Shown here: positions 43,883 to 54,145 of the stretch, piece after piece
How positions within the stretch are numbered: the stretch's first letter is position 1
How the letters are laid out: every line of letters begins with the position of its first letter
NCBI GenBank assembly: GCA_015680685.1
Contig: MNCI01024076.1
Location: forward strand, 64,001-128,000
Direction of reading: 5' to 3'
DNA from: Gnetum montanum
Taxonomy: Eukaryota; Streptophyta; Gnetopsida; Gnetales; Gnetaceae
DNA length: 64,000 bases
The notes under the pieces: model-generated
The model's input: only the letters and a program-made list of their open reading frames with translations
What the model was told of the DNA's origin: nothing
Databases searched by the model: none
Made by a program: the position numbers and the translations under genes

Positions 43883-46646
43883 TCATGTAGTTCCTAGTGG
43901 TGGTGGCTCCTCCATAGGTGCTTTTCCCTTGTCTTGTGCTCTAGGTATTGGAACTTGATGGTGCTAAAGTATGGCTTGGAGTTTCTCCTCTTTGGTTCAG
44001 GGATCCTGTGCCGTCCATGCTAATGTTCCAACGTTTGATGGAGTCGGCACCTTCCATGGGCAGGGTAGTTGTGAAAATATGTGATTTTCCTTAACATACC
44101 AAGCCACAAACATTAGATGTTCCTCCTCATAGGCTATGGCTTTGTCTATATATTCTTGAAAATCGGCAAGCTGTCGAGCCAAATCTATTATGACACCTTT
44201 TTGTCCACAGTAGCTTGCTTTCACCACCTCAAGTACAGAATCTGCAATCTCTAGTTTTTGCAATATCTTCTTGTGTTCTGAAAATTCTATTTCATATTTG
44301 CTGTAGGTGGTAGCTACTTGTTGTTTGAGCTCTTTCATCGAGCGTCCTACTGTTAACATGGCAAGGTTGGCATACCGCAGGTTTGCCAACTCCATGTATT
44401 CTGTGAGATCTTGGATCTACAGGTACCAATTCTTAACTTCTGCTTGGTGGGCTAAGGCATATGTGTCCAATATGGCCTGCTAGTCAGTGTGTTGAGCACT
44501 GATAGCGTTGATTTGGGCCTTGGCCATATGTATCTCCTTCTCAAGGATCTATTTGTACATCCCCACCTGGTCCTAGAAGTGCTCCTTTAGCTTTTCATGT
44601 CGTTTAGCCTCATTTTTCCACGTGCTTATGTCGATCGGATGGTGTGTACTTCCTCCATTGAGAGAGTTCAATTCTCCCTGGCTAAATGGCTCATGTCTTG
44701 GTTGACCCAAATGAATTGTTCTCGCAACTGGTGAAAGTATTTTTCGAGAACATTCTTTTGCTTCTCCACGGAGGTCAACCAAAGGTTGTCAGCAATAAGC
44801 TGCTAGTTTTCCTCTTGTAAGGCCTTGAGTGCCTTGTTATGCACATGAGTTTGCACCTGTGCTGGAGAGGAATCCCAAACAACCTTTTGTTTTTCTTTTG
44901 CCATCTTCTTATTCTTCGTTAGCAGCTTGGTTAGTTACGCAGTTTTGAAATTGTCAAGCTGGTCTACAGGGACAAATTGTAAAGAGTCCTGCTGTGCTAC
45001 TTGTAGGGCTGTGAGATTTTCTTGTAGTTTCTGCACCTTTTCTTCAGCATGCTCGGCCCTTACCTTTGTCAAGACCAGCTTCCCCTTAGTGGAAATGAGG
45101 TTTGATTGAATTGCTGTAACATCTTGAGGGATGTCAAACAAGGACATCATTACTTATCCTGTTTGTAGCAATCGATTGAGCGCATCCTCATGTTCCGCAG
45201 GAGTCATTGAGGTTCCAGCCAAAGTTTGAGCATCCTGTGCTTCTGTGAGGTCTACCAGTGGTATAACAAGTACATTGAATGACTCTTTAATGTGGTTTGC
45301 GACCACTTCTGTAGCTCCCGCTGCATCCTGGTGTTACATGACCACCACTGTGGCCCCTTCACCAGTTTCTAATTACACTTGGAAAGATGTAGTATTTCCT
45401 GAGATTTGTTGTGACCAAATACTTTCTCCTCCTCCTGTATGGATGGACACATCACCCCTTGCATGATCCAAAGAAACTATGGACTGTATGGCATCGTCAA
45501 TGATGCGAAAGAGATTTGCTTCATCATAACTTCCCCAATTGACCGTCTCAGCGATGGCCCTAAGATGGCTCATCGTTAGTCTGCAATCTAGTGATGGTGG
45601 TGGTTGGTCCTGGCCCATGCTAGGCCTTGCTTCCTATTTTTGGCTAGGTCCCATACTTGGAAGTTGGCTAGGTCTTACAAGTTGAGTTGCAGTTGGTCCA
45701 GCCATCTATTCTTTTTCTTATTCTGGTCCCAATGTCTCACCAATGATTTTTCTTGCAGCTGGTGGTTTTAACAATTCAGCATATGAAGCATTCTGGGCTT
45801 TTCAGAGGACATTATTAGTGTATCCTCTAATACCAGCATGTTGGTACAACTTCCTGATAAGACAAGGAAAGGGCAAGGTAAGCTTCCCTGTCTTCTGTTC
45901 CTCGAACCACCTTAGGATCTCCGTGAAATATAGATGAGGTAGGTTAGCATTAACCTTCCCCATTAGCATTGCACATCCCCTTGCTGCATATGTTGAAATC
46001 CTTTTTAGGCCCTTCATGGGGAAGAGGTGATATGTTCCAATTTTGAAATAGATCCTCTCTTCCGTTGTCAACTCTCTGAATGTCTTATCTTTGCCATATG
46101 CCCTCTCCAACCAAACTTGTCATGCATTGGGGTCTAAACGGGTGGATAACTAAGCAACTTTTGGCCTTGTATTTGAAAGGTTTAATACTTCCAAAATGGC
46201 CTACATAGAGAAATCAATTGTCACACCATAGATGTCAATAGTGGTGCCTTATTCCCTGTTGTGCCAGAATTGGTACGTTTCCCCTAGGTACCAGGCACTG
46301 CTTGCAGAGAGGATAGGCCATAAGGGAGACCCTTTGAGGTGATCCCTAATAGCCTCAAGAGTGAACTCTATGAAAGATTCAGAATTTAATTCCATAATCA
46401 CCGTAGTGAATGTGGACCTTTCATGGATAGCCTAAATGCACTCCTGGGGCAACGTGAGATGTTGTCCTTGTTCAGGCGCTGCAGCAGCTCCTCCTTCTAC
46501 CTACCTGGACTATACGATAGCAAGGTCTTCTTGATGAATGCTAAATGATTGTTCCTCCTACTTTGCATGTTTTTTGGTAGGGACTTGTTCTTTGCCTCTC
46601 CTAGGTCCTTTGCTTCCACCTTAAGGAGGACCTTCCTATTGTCCAT
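43883..46646 (-). pseudogene. ORF3 of element E: best preserved copy
   Basis: About 920 codons from MDNRKVLLKVEAKDLGEAKN (46646) to APMEEPPPLGTT (stop at 43885-43883). Domains in order: globular N-terminus with FTLEAIRDHLKGSPLWPILS, GTTIDIYGVTIDFS, VLNLSN, VWLERAYGKDKTFREL, YFKIGTYHLFPMKGLKRIST, AARGCAMLMGKVNANLPHLY and LPFPCLIRKLYQHAGI; a P/Q-rich linker with QPPPSLDCRLTMSHLRAIAE; a middle domain with LFRIIDDAIQSIVSLDHARG and SGNTTSFQV-LETGEGATVV; then a coiled coil of some 350 residues (for example VRAEHAEEKVQKLQENLTAL, MKELKQQVATTYSKYEIEFS, HKKILQKLEIADSVLEVVKA). One frameshift near 46440 and about 20 stops, mostly at Gln, Trp or Arg positions. No signal peptide or membrane helix. Function unknown; a structural or nucleic-acid-binding partner of Gag is only a guess. 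Confidence 0.85.
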
Positions 46647-47116
46647 GTTTCAGGGCCATCTACAATGACATGGGCCAAGCGTTAGTAAGGTTGTTTCTAG
46701 AGTTAAGTTATACCTTATTGCTTACCTTAATTAATTAATTTATTTTATCTTCGTGTGATGTCTCCGAAAAGATTATAATAGTGAGTCCTTTTTTACTTAG
46801 GTGGTTTCCAATTTTAGTTTCCCAATGCACCTAGAGGGATGAAATTATTTTTGACACATTTTATTCTTAATTTTACAACTAATTACCCTTAAATATGTCT
46901 TTCAAGTGATGAAAAATTTCAAAAAAGTTATGCACTATTTGGTGTGTGTCCCTCCCCCATGACTAAGCTGAACACTCTGGGTTCAAGTAGGTTCATACGG
47001 AATAAAAATCGGAGTATTAGTGAGTGAGATATAGGTAGAAAAGCAAGGGTCTCACACTTGCAAGTCGAAGAGAAAAATTTGAAAAATTCACCTACATGAA
47101 TTATGAAAAATGATGT

Positions 47117-47215
47117 NNNNNNNNNNNNNNNNNNNNNNNNNNNNNNNNNNNNNNNNNNNNNNNNNNNNNNNNNNNNNNNNNNNNNNNNNNNNNNNNNNNN
47201 NNNNNNNNNNNNNNN
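47117..47215. other. assembly gap (99 N)
   Basis: A run of N inside the spacer of element E. Confidence 0.99.
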
Positions 47216-47530
47216 GATGTTTAGGTCGAGGGAAAAATACTGAATTTTGAAGGTTTTTCTGGAATTTAAAATGGACATTAAGGACATGTGGGCATGTGTT
47301 AAAGGATCTAGGGTAATTTAATTAGTTCAAAAGGCACAAATAATTATGATGATGTGGAATTTATCAATACGGCCTCAGGTGGTAAGTGAGAGAAAAAGGC
47401 CATGTAATGGTTCATAGAAATGTTGAAATTCAGAGGGACAGTAATAAGGAAAAGAGTATCATGAACAATATGTTGAGGGTAATAAATGGTGTGTGAGCTA
47501 TGTTATGAGTGAAAATTACAAGAGATTACA

Positions 47531-47575
47531 CAAGTGGATCCTCTTCAAAGTAGGTTCCAACCTATAATGCCCTTG
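47531..47575 (-). promoter_or_regulatory. conserved TATA-type block upstream of ORF3 (element E copy)
   Basis: On the minus strand AGGGCATTATAGGTTGGAAC is followed by a CTACTTTGAAGAGGATCCACTTG-type segment, matching the blocks of A, B and C. It lies about 0.9 kb upstream of the ORF3 start. Confidence 0.45.
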
Positions 47576-48588
47576 TGTAACCACACTTAAAAGTGTCCGT
47601 GGGAACTTGAAGGGTTAAATGTAATCCACACTGGTTCCACAAAACATACACATGTAAATATCATCGGGATAAGGTAAGAATTATACGCTATTCAAGACAT
47701 AAGCTACAATTACACGAACAGTGAGATGAGATGAACTATAGAGGGGATTGTAGAGATTGGGACATGAGGTAGTTGGCCCAGGGCACAATGAATCTTGGGT
47801 GCAAAGCATGATTAATGTGTCATTAACCCGTCGTTCCAAGATCATGACCAAGTCCATTCCTCGGATCAATGACACCACATTGTTTCATCCCATGATGAGC
47901 AACTATGAGGGTACTAGAACAACAAGGTGTACGATCACTTGACATTTTGTTCAATGGAGGAGTGATTTTTATTTTGTGGCACTTTGTTTGTTTTTTTTCC
48001 TCTCTTTCTTTTTTTTTAATTGCTGAATCCATAGAAGTTGCCAACCTTCAGGCATGGGTGCATGTCTTTCTAGTGGAACCCCCCAGAACAGCATTGGATT
48101 TTTAAGTTCCTTTTGATCACTCTTATTCCCATTTTTTGTTAGATCTACAAGGATCTTAGTACAACCATGTTGCATAAGAACTCCCACAGATGTCACCAAA
48201 GAGAATCCTCAAGTCCCCTTGATGTCACACCCTATTCATTCCCTCTTGGTTCATCCTTCTTCATTCTAGGTACAATGAACATGAAATTAATTTTAAGTTT
48301 TAAAAATGTCAAGAATATCACTGTATCCTCGATCAGAACCTCTTATTTGTAGAATGGATGAGTGGGTGTAATGGGCTCACTATCCAAATAATTGATCGTT
48401 CGAGACTTGATAACATAGAACACACCTCAACCAATGAGCCACATGAGTGTCTTATTCATAGATGAGATTACTCATAAAAAGATAAAAGGACAAAATGATA
48501 AAACAAAAAATTGAAGAGTGAAAAATTGGAAAACAAAAAATTGTAAAATTAAAGAAAATAAAAAATATTTATTAACCCTGCTTGTATT

Positions 48589-50573
48589 TTAGAATGGGGG
48601 ATATCCCCCATAACTAAATGGTTGAGCATGAAAAGGGTTAATGAATGAAAGATGAGGATCCTTGCATGTGGGAAATATTGAAACTTGATCATACTTACCC
48701 CATCGGGGTTCACACACTTGATTATAGTAAGCATAGTGGGGCAAAATATAAGATGTAGTTTCCGGATAACAAGTTGACCCACTATGATAATTGGGATCAT
48801 TAGATGGTATGCAAGGATTAGGATGTCATCCTCCATGGCTATATTCATTGGGCCATATGGTTGTTGGAGTGTTAATTGGTGGCCCTGATGAAGTAACATG
48901 AGGCATTGGGTTCGAAGAGAAGGATGCATCACAGTGTTGGACTTGTGCTGAGTTGGAGGATGCAGTGGCCTTGGAATTGTGTTGTCCCTTCCTAGGGTAA
49001 TTTCTAAAAAAGGGACACCTTTGATGTTGTTGAGGTCTTTCACTGTTGTTGGCAGTAGTAGCACAAGTAACATTCGAGGGTTGTTGCTGTGGTGTAGACA
49101 CCTTAGGAATAGTTGGTGGCGATGTAGAAGGAGGGAAAGCATGAGAATGTTGAAAATTAGGAGAAGTGTAAGGTGCACAAGGCGGTGATTGTGTTGAGGA
49201 CATGGGCTAGTAGTATTGAAGAGAATGATAATGCAGCAAGATAGAGTATGTTGACCCAGTTGAGAAAATAGGATGTTGAACTAGATAAGCATTTAGATTT
49301 GGATGATACGAAGGGTGTCTCCAGTTTAGGGTTGGCTTCCCCCACGACTGGGATTGTTGCCATTGTGATTGAACATAATATCTCTGTACGAACTCTAGGT
49401 GTAATGTGTTTCCCCAATGCTCATATAAATGTAACAAGATTGGGCATTGACCCTTGGGGTGATTGTATAGGCAAATGTTGCATTCATACGTATGATTGGT
49501 ACTTGAGCTCTTATCTTCTTCATTCCTTATTTCTCAATGTTTAATGATATTTTGTCCTAATTCTTGGGTTGTTAAACCTCTATCTCCAATAATATCGATA
49601 AGTTCTTCACACTTTTTATGTGTCCATTCCAACATCTTATTGATCTTTACCTCGACTTCTTCTAGTGATTTTTGTGTTGGCAAAGATGATTTTTCTTTCT
49701 TGAGATAGGTTGATTTCTCCTTTTTGTGCTTATGGACCTTTGTTAAGTTGAGATTCTGGTCCCATTGATGTTTTTCAATACTCTCCCATCTAGCCATTTC
49801 TCCTTCTTCTTTTGCTACCTACTTAACAAGCTCTTGGACTTGATGGGTTCATAGTTCATATAGTTGACCTTGGGCATACATCCCTAGGATCTCTCTTGTT
49901 TCATCACGAAGCCCATCACCGATATGGTACGTTAGCCTTTCCTTGGAGAACTCATGACCTAGACAGTTGTTTAACAATGCATAATATCTTTCTAAGGCCA
50001 TGTCCAAGGGTTCATGTTGTGCTTGTTTCCACTCTTGGATTTGTTTCCTCAAGGCCGACACTCTTGCGTAGGTTTGATATCTTTCATTAAAGAGTTCTAC
50101 CATTTTTGCCAACGTCGTATTGAATTTGGTTTTAACGATCTATACCATACTTTTACTTGGCCAACAAGTGTCATGGGAAAGAGCTTGATTTTTTGCCAAT
50201 CGTTATCAATGTTGTTCCACGTACAGACATCGTAGAGGCCTTGTAAATGTTGATGCGGATCTAAGTCATAACATCCTGAAAAATTAGGGAAGTTGTTTAA
50301 ATCAAGCCTGGGTAGATGGCTCTCTTTACGATGCCTACAGGAGATTCGAATAGCCTCTTGTATTTGCGTTAGGCTTGTAGTGGCCAGTAGGGCTTTATCG
50401 TCATCAGGTAAGTTATGCTTTCATGCATTGGGATGACGTTGCTTTCATTTATGTTTATAAGAAGCCCTCACCTCGGGTTGTATACTCGAATCTTCATTGT
50501 CATATAGTTCATTGGTTCTCCAATGAACTTCCTCACTAGATATGACATTATCATAGTCTTGTAGGAGAGGCAT
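48589..50573 (-). pseudogene. gag: gag of element E with long C-terminal tail
   Basis: Starts MPLLQDYDNVISSEEVHWRT (50573). Capsid core: SHLPRLDLNNFPNFSGCYDL, LQGLYDVCTWNNIDNDW, then after a frameshift near 50110 MVELFNERYQTYARVSALRK and LERYYALLNNCLGHEFSKER. A coiled segment (ESIEKHQWDQNLNL and on) leads to the zinc knuckle CNICLYNHPKGQC (C-x2-C-x3-H-x4-C), then a Q/P/S-rich tail with QQHQRCPFFRNYPRKGQ and a last part NPFHAQPFSYGGYPPF before the stop (48591-48589). The tail is shared with F. Its last words resemble the end of pol in A and C (LSHGGDS), as if pol had been removed by a deletion joining gag to the pol terminus. Confidence 0.87.
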
Positions 50574-50702
50574 GGTTGTGAGATTGTGTGTGAATTTATA
50601 TGTGACTTTTTATAATTATTATTTTTGTTTCGTAAAAGGTATATTGTTAAGTCCTATACAATGACCTTGTATGATATATCTAATCTAGATAACTAGCACT
50701 AT

Positions 50703-50720
50703 CCTTGACAACGGTGCCAA
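50703..50720 (-). other. primer-binding site of element E (tRNA-Asp)
   Basis: On the minus strand TTGGCACCGTTGTCAAGG directly follows the 5' LTR end. It matches the tRNA-Asp complement with a few C-to-T/G-to-A changes. Confidence 0.88.
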
Positions 50721-51523
50721 TGATGAGTGTGAGGTACCCCTACGCTCAACCATACGAATACGAGCGTTTCACGCACGATTCGGTAGAACTCCGCAGATGG
50801 ATTAGTTGTGCTATCTAGATAGTTATCCTTAGGTCATAGTTCATTGTCTTCCCATCTGGACTGGTGTTAACTTTGTCACATATGATTTAGTCTAGAGTGA
50901 GGTGTATGATGTGTTTCTATGCTAATGCTACTCCTAAGGACAATGGAAGATAATATTAACTAAGCTAAGAGAGAAAGGGTGAGAGAGAATCTAAGCTAGC
51001 ATAAGTGCGATGAGCATCCATTCCTCGATCATCTGTACACATGTTGGACTTCATGCACGACTACCACTAGGATTACCAAGTGCAGATCCTAGGTACGCTA
51101 TTGGGTTACTAAGTAGTCACACTTAAATGCTCATAATCAAGTCGTACTCATTGCACGTTTAACAGGAGTTTAGGATGAGAAGAGATTTAACTAAGAAAGC
51201 AGTAAATAAAAATTAAGTAAATAATTAAGCTAAGTGAATGCTGCAATGATGAAGTAATCTCAATCTTTATTTTTGGTCATGTGCGTGTCCAAGTACGTCA
51301 CACTCGAATAAGGATGTCATACAATTACAATCACCACACTGTGGGCATACACTAGAAGAAAAAAGGTTGAGAGGAAAAATTAAAACTAAAATCAAAACTA
51401 ATTATAAACTTGTTCCTATCAGAATTGTCTACCTCTTATTTATAGAGCAGGAGATAGGCTACGATATTGCGTACGCGGTATCACATACACGATATCCTGG
51501 TTGACTAAAATGGTGACTCATCA
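50721..51523 (-). repeat. 5' LTR of element E
   Basis: 803 bp, TGATGAGTGTG to GTGACTCATCA on the plus strand. The U3 side is at the right: palindromic GATATTGCGTACGCGGTATC lies near 51472 and TATA (TATTTATA on plus) at 51437-51444. Confidence 0.92.
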
Positions 51524-51528
51524 ATATG
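51524..51528 (+). repeat. target-site duplication ATATG, right copy (element E)
   Basis: Identical to 43155-43159. Confidence 0.88.
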
Positions 51529-51929
51529 ACACACACTTTCCACCTTATTGACTTATCTAAGGAAGTAATTAATAAAACCATTCATTAATAATCATGAACA
51601 TAAATTAGTTTCTCCTATGACTCATAAAACTTTTAAAATTTAAAGAATATTATGGATAGGAAAAACAAAAGAGTTATTTTACATAGTTCAATTTTTTATT
51701 AATCTAAGGCTCATCCTTAGTTGGATTTTGGGTTTAAACTAACTTGTCTCAAGGTATGGGGAGTTGTCCTTCTCCCTTGTATTCTAGATATGATGTGAAT
51801 GAATTCTTTAGAGTCCCAACTGACAATGGAGTTTCCTATTGTTCTTTACATTTTTTAAGGAAAAAGTTGTAGACTATTATGTTCAAATTATTAAAATATG
51901 AAATAAAATGTTTACTTGAGGTTACTTCC
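51529..51929. other. probable 3' part of element G
   Basis: AT-rich, no protein. It adjoins the integrase end of G on the minus strand, so it is probably G's post-pol region, into which E inserted. Confidence 0.4.
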
Positions 51930-53138
51930 CATATCCTAGACTTCAAATTTAGGCGTTTCATTTCCTAAGTTGTCCTTGAGGTAAGTTGGATTAGTTAACT
52001 CTACTAACTCATTTTCTTCCAATTTCTCTATTTGGTGTTGATGATATTGCTTAAGTCTTTGGCCATTTACTAAAAATGGAGGAGATGAATCTTTGATATA
52101 TGCAATTAGGATACTTCCGTTATTATAGGGTTTTAATACTAGGTAGGGGCCTTCCCATCGAGTTGTTAGCTTCCTTGGAAATTTTTGTAATCTTATGTTG
52201 TATAATAGGACTTTATCACCTATTGAGAAATATTTATTAAAAATATTTTAAACATGCATACTATTCATTTGTTTTTCAATTATTATTTTGTTTTCAAGTG
52301 CATGCAAATGTATTTCATCAAGTTCATGTATTTGAGTCATTCTAAAGTCTTGGTTTATTTCTTCATCAAAATTTAATTACTGTGCTAGTTGTAAAGATTG
52401 GTATTTGATTTCTATGGGCAATAAACATTATTTTTCATGAACCAATTGATAAGGTTAATATCATAACTTTAGTTTATATGTAATCCTATAAGCCCAAAGT
52501 GCATCTTGTAATTATTTTTATCCAATCTTTCTTTTTAGCACATATGGTTTTTGTTAAGTTCTTTAGAATGATTCTATTTGCATTTTGCACTTGACCATTT
52601 GTTTGAGGGAGATAGGCAGTAGCTATCTTATATTGGATTCCACAAGACTTAAAGAATTTCTCCATTATTCTATTTACAAAGTTAGTTTCTTGATTACTAA
52701 TAATTGCTCGTGGGATTCCAAATCGTGTTAGAATATGTTCCCATAGAAAAGCTACAACTACTTAAACATCATTTGTTAGGGTAGCTTTAGCTTCTATCCA
52801 CTTAGTTACATAGTCTATACAAACCAAAATATATTGACAGCCATTAAATGATGGAAATGGTCCTAAAAAGGCTATACCCCACACATCAACAGGTTTTGTT
52901 ATTTAAATTAGATTAGGTGGCATCTCTTGTCTTTTTTTCATTTCCCCTATTCTTTGAATTTATTACATCCTTGGACATATTTATGAGCATCTCTAAATAT
53001 AGTAGGTCAATAAAATCCACTTTGGAAGATTTTTATAGTGGTTCTTTGACTATCAAAGTGTTAATCTCCAAGGTCATCATGACATGTGTAAAATTTCTTA
53101 TTGTTCATTCTCAACTACACATCTTCTTGCTACACTGT
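51930..53138 (-). pseudogene. pol: integrase of element G, left arm, interrupted by element F
   Basis: On the minus strand from 53138: zinc region (FYTCHDDLGD-HFDSQRTTIK, then GFY-PTIFRDAHKYVQGCNK), core ([80 protein letters not shown]) and a C-terminal part (KFPRKLTTRWEGPYLVLKPY, NNGSILIAYIKDSSPPFLVN). The first Asp is kept, the second is Asn (ISNQETNF) and the Glu is Gln (QVQN), so it is dead by its catalytic residues as well as by stops. Confidence 0.87.
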
Positions 53139-54020
53139 TGATGAGTCATGATTGTGTTAGCCCTGATATTGGATACCCAATATCGAGGCTCTGATATTAG
53201 ATACATGATATCATGTCCCAAGATGTGATGTTAGATATCCAATATCGTCTCCTCTATGCCAGCCTATAAATACAACACTTGGGTGTACGGTTGGAACATA
53301 GTTTTGTTATTTGGTTTTGATAGCTTTTTTTAGATTTCTGATTTCAAGTTATGTTATTCCCAGTGAATGCCCATAGTGTGATGTTTGTGATTGTATGACA
53401 TCCTTATTCGAGTGTGAAATACTTGGACACATTACATGACTAGAAATAAAGATCGAGATTACCTCCATCATTGCAACATGCATTAGATTTATTATTGATT
53501 TAATTGTTTGATTACTTACTATTTTCTTTAGTTAATGTTTCCATTTATTGCTATTTACTATTCCTGTCATTAAGTGGAATGAGTACGATTTAATCATGAG
53601 TGCTTAAGTGTAATTGCTTGGTAACCGAGCAGTGTATTATTTGGCAAGCTCAGTGACGTATGTTTGGCAATCCTAGTGGTAGTTATACAAAGTCCAAGGC
53701 ATGTACGAACAATTGGGAAAGGATAATCATTGCACGTAGGCTAGTTTAGATCTTATTTTCCATTGTTCATGAGCTCAATTTATTAATCTCTTTATTGTCA
53801 TTAGGAGCAGCATCAGGTTAGATGACATTATCATATGCATTACTTTGGACTAAACCATATGTGATCAAGCTACCACTAGTCCAAGTGGAAAGAGAACGAA
53901 CTATGATCAGAGTAGAATGATTTAGATGCACAATTAGTCCTATCCACAAAATTTGACTGGATCATGCATGGATGCTTGTGATTCATATGGTTGGACATAG
54001 GGGTACCTCACTGCTCATCA
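53139..54020 (+). repeat. 5' LTR of element F
   Basis: Starts TGATGAGTCATGATTG and ends CTGCTCATCA. U3 hairpin GATATTGGATACCCAATATC at 53165-53184 and other GATATC words follow; TATA box at 53265-53272. Confidence 0.92.
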
Positions 54021-54039
54021 TTGGCGCCATTGCCAGGGA
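54021..54039 (+). other. primer-binding site of element F (tRNA-Asp)
   Basis: TTGGCGCCATTGCCAGGGAT differs from the exact tRNA-Asp complement at two positions, both CG to CA. It is among the best preserved in the window. Confidence 0.9.
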
Positions 54040-54145
54040 TGGTGCTAGTTATGTAGATTAGTTATATTATACACGATTGCTATAAATGCATTAATTATAT
54101 ATCTTTTAGAAAATATTAAATCACACACATTATAAACCAACAAAA

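Larger units (their letters stand above)
46647..48588 (-). other. spacer between gag and ORF3 of element E
   Basis: Non-coding. It contains the conserved TATA-type block at 47531-47575 and pieces related to the post-pol spacers of A, B and C (for example the GTGACATCAAGGGGACTTGAGG segment, minus, near 48215). A 99-N gap lies at 47117-47215. The small plus and minus frames at 47681-48199 are not conserved. Confidence 0.7.
43160..51523 (-). mobile_element. Element E: non-autonomous Athila-type element with gag and ORF3, no pol
   Basis: On the minus strand, in order: LTR (50721-51523), tRNA-Asp primer-binding site, gag (50573 to 48589), spacer, ORF3 (46646 to 43883), polypurine tract, LTR (43160-43691). 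The exact 5-bp duplication ATATG defines the ends. Between gag and ORF3 there are about 1.9 kb of spacer and no protease, RT, RNase H or integrase motif; F shows the same arrangement. It must have depended on pol from another element. ORF3 and gag are better preserved here than in B or F. Confidence 0.92.

Noticed and set aside
46928-47287. Open frame of 119 codons on the minus strand
   Set aside because: It contains the 99-N gap and lies in the non-coding spacer of element E.
48979-50235. Plus-strand frames within the gag region of element E
   Set aside because: They are antisense to well-supported gag motifs on the minus strand.
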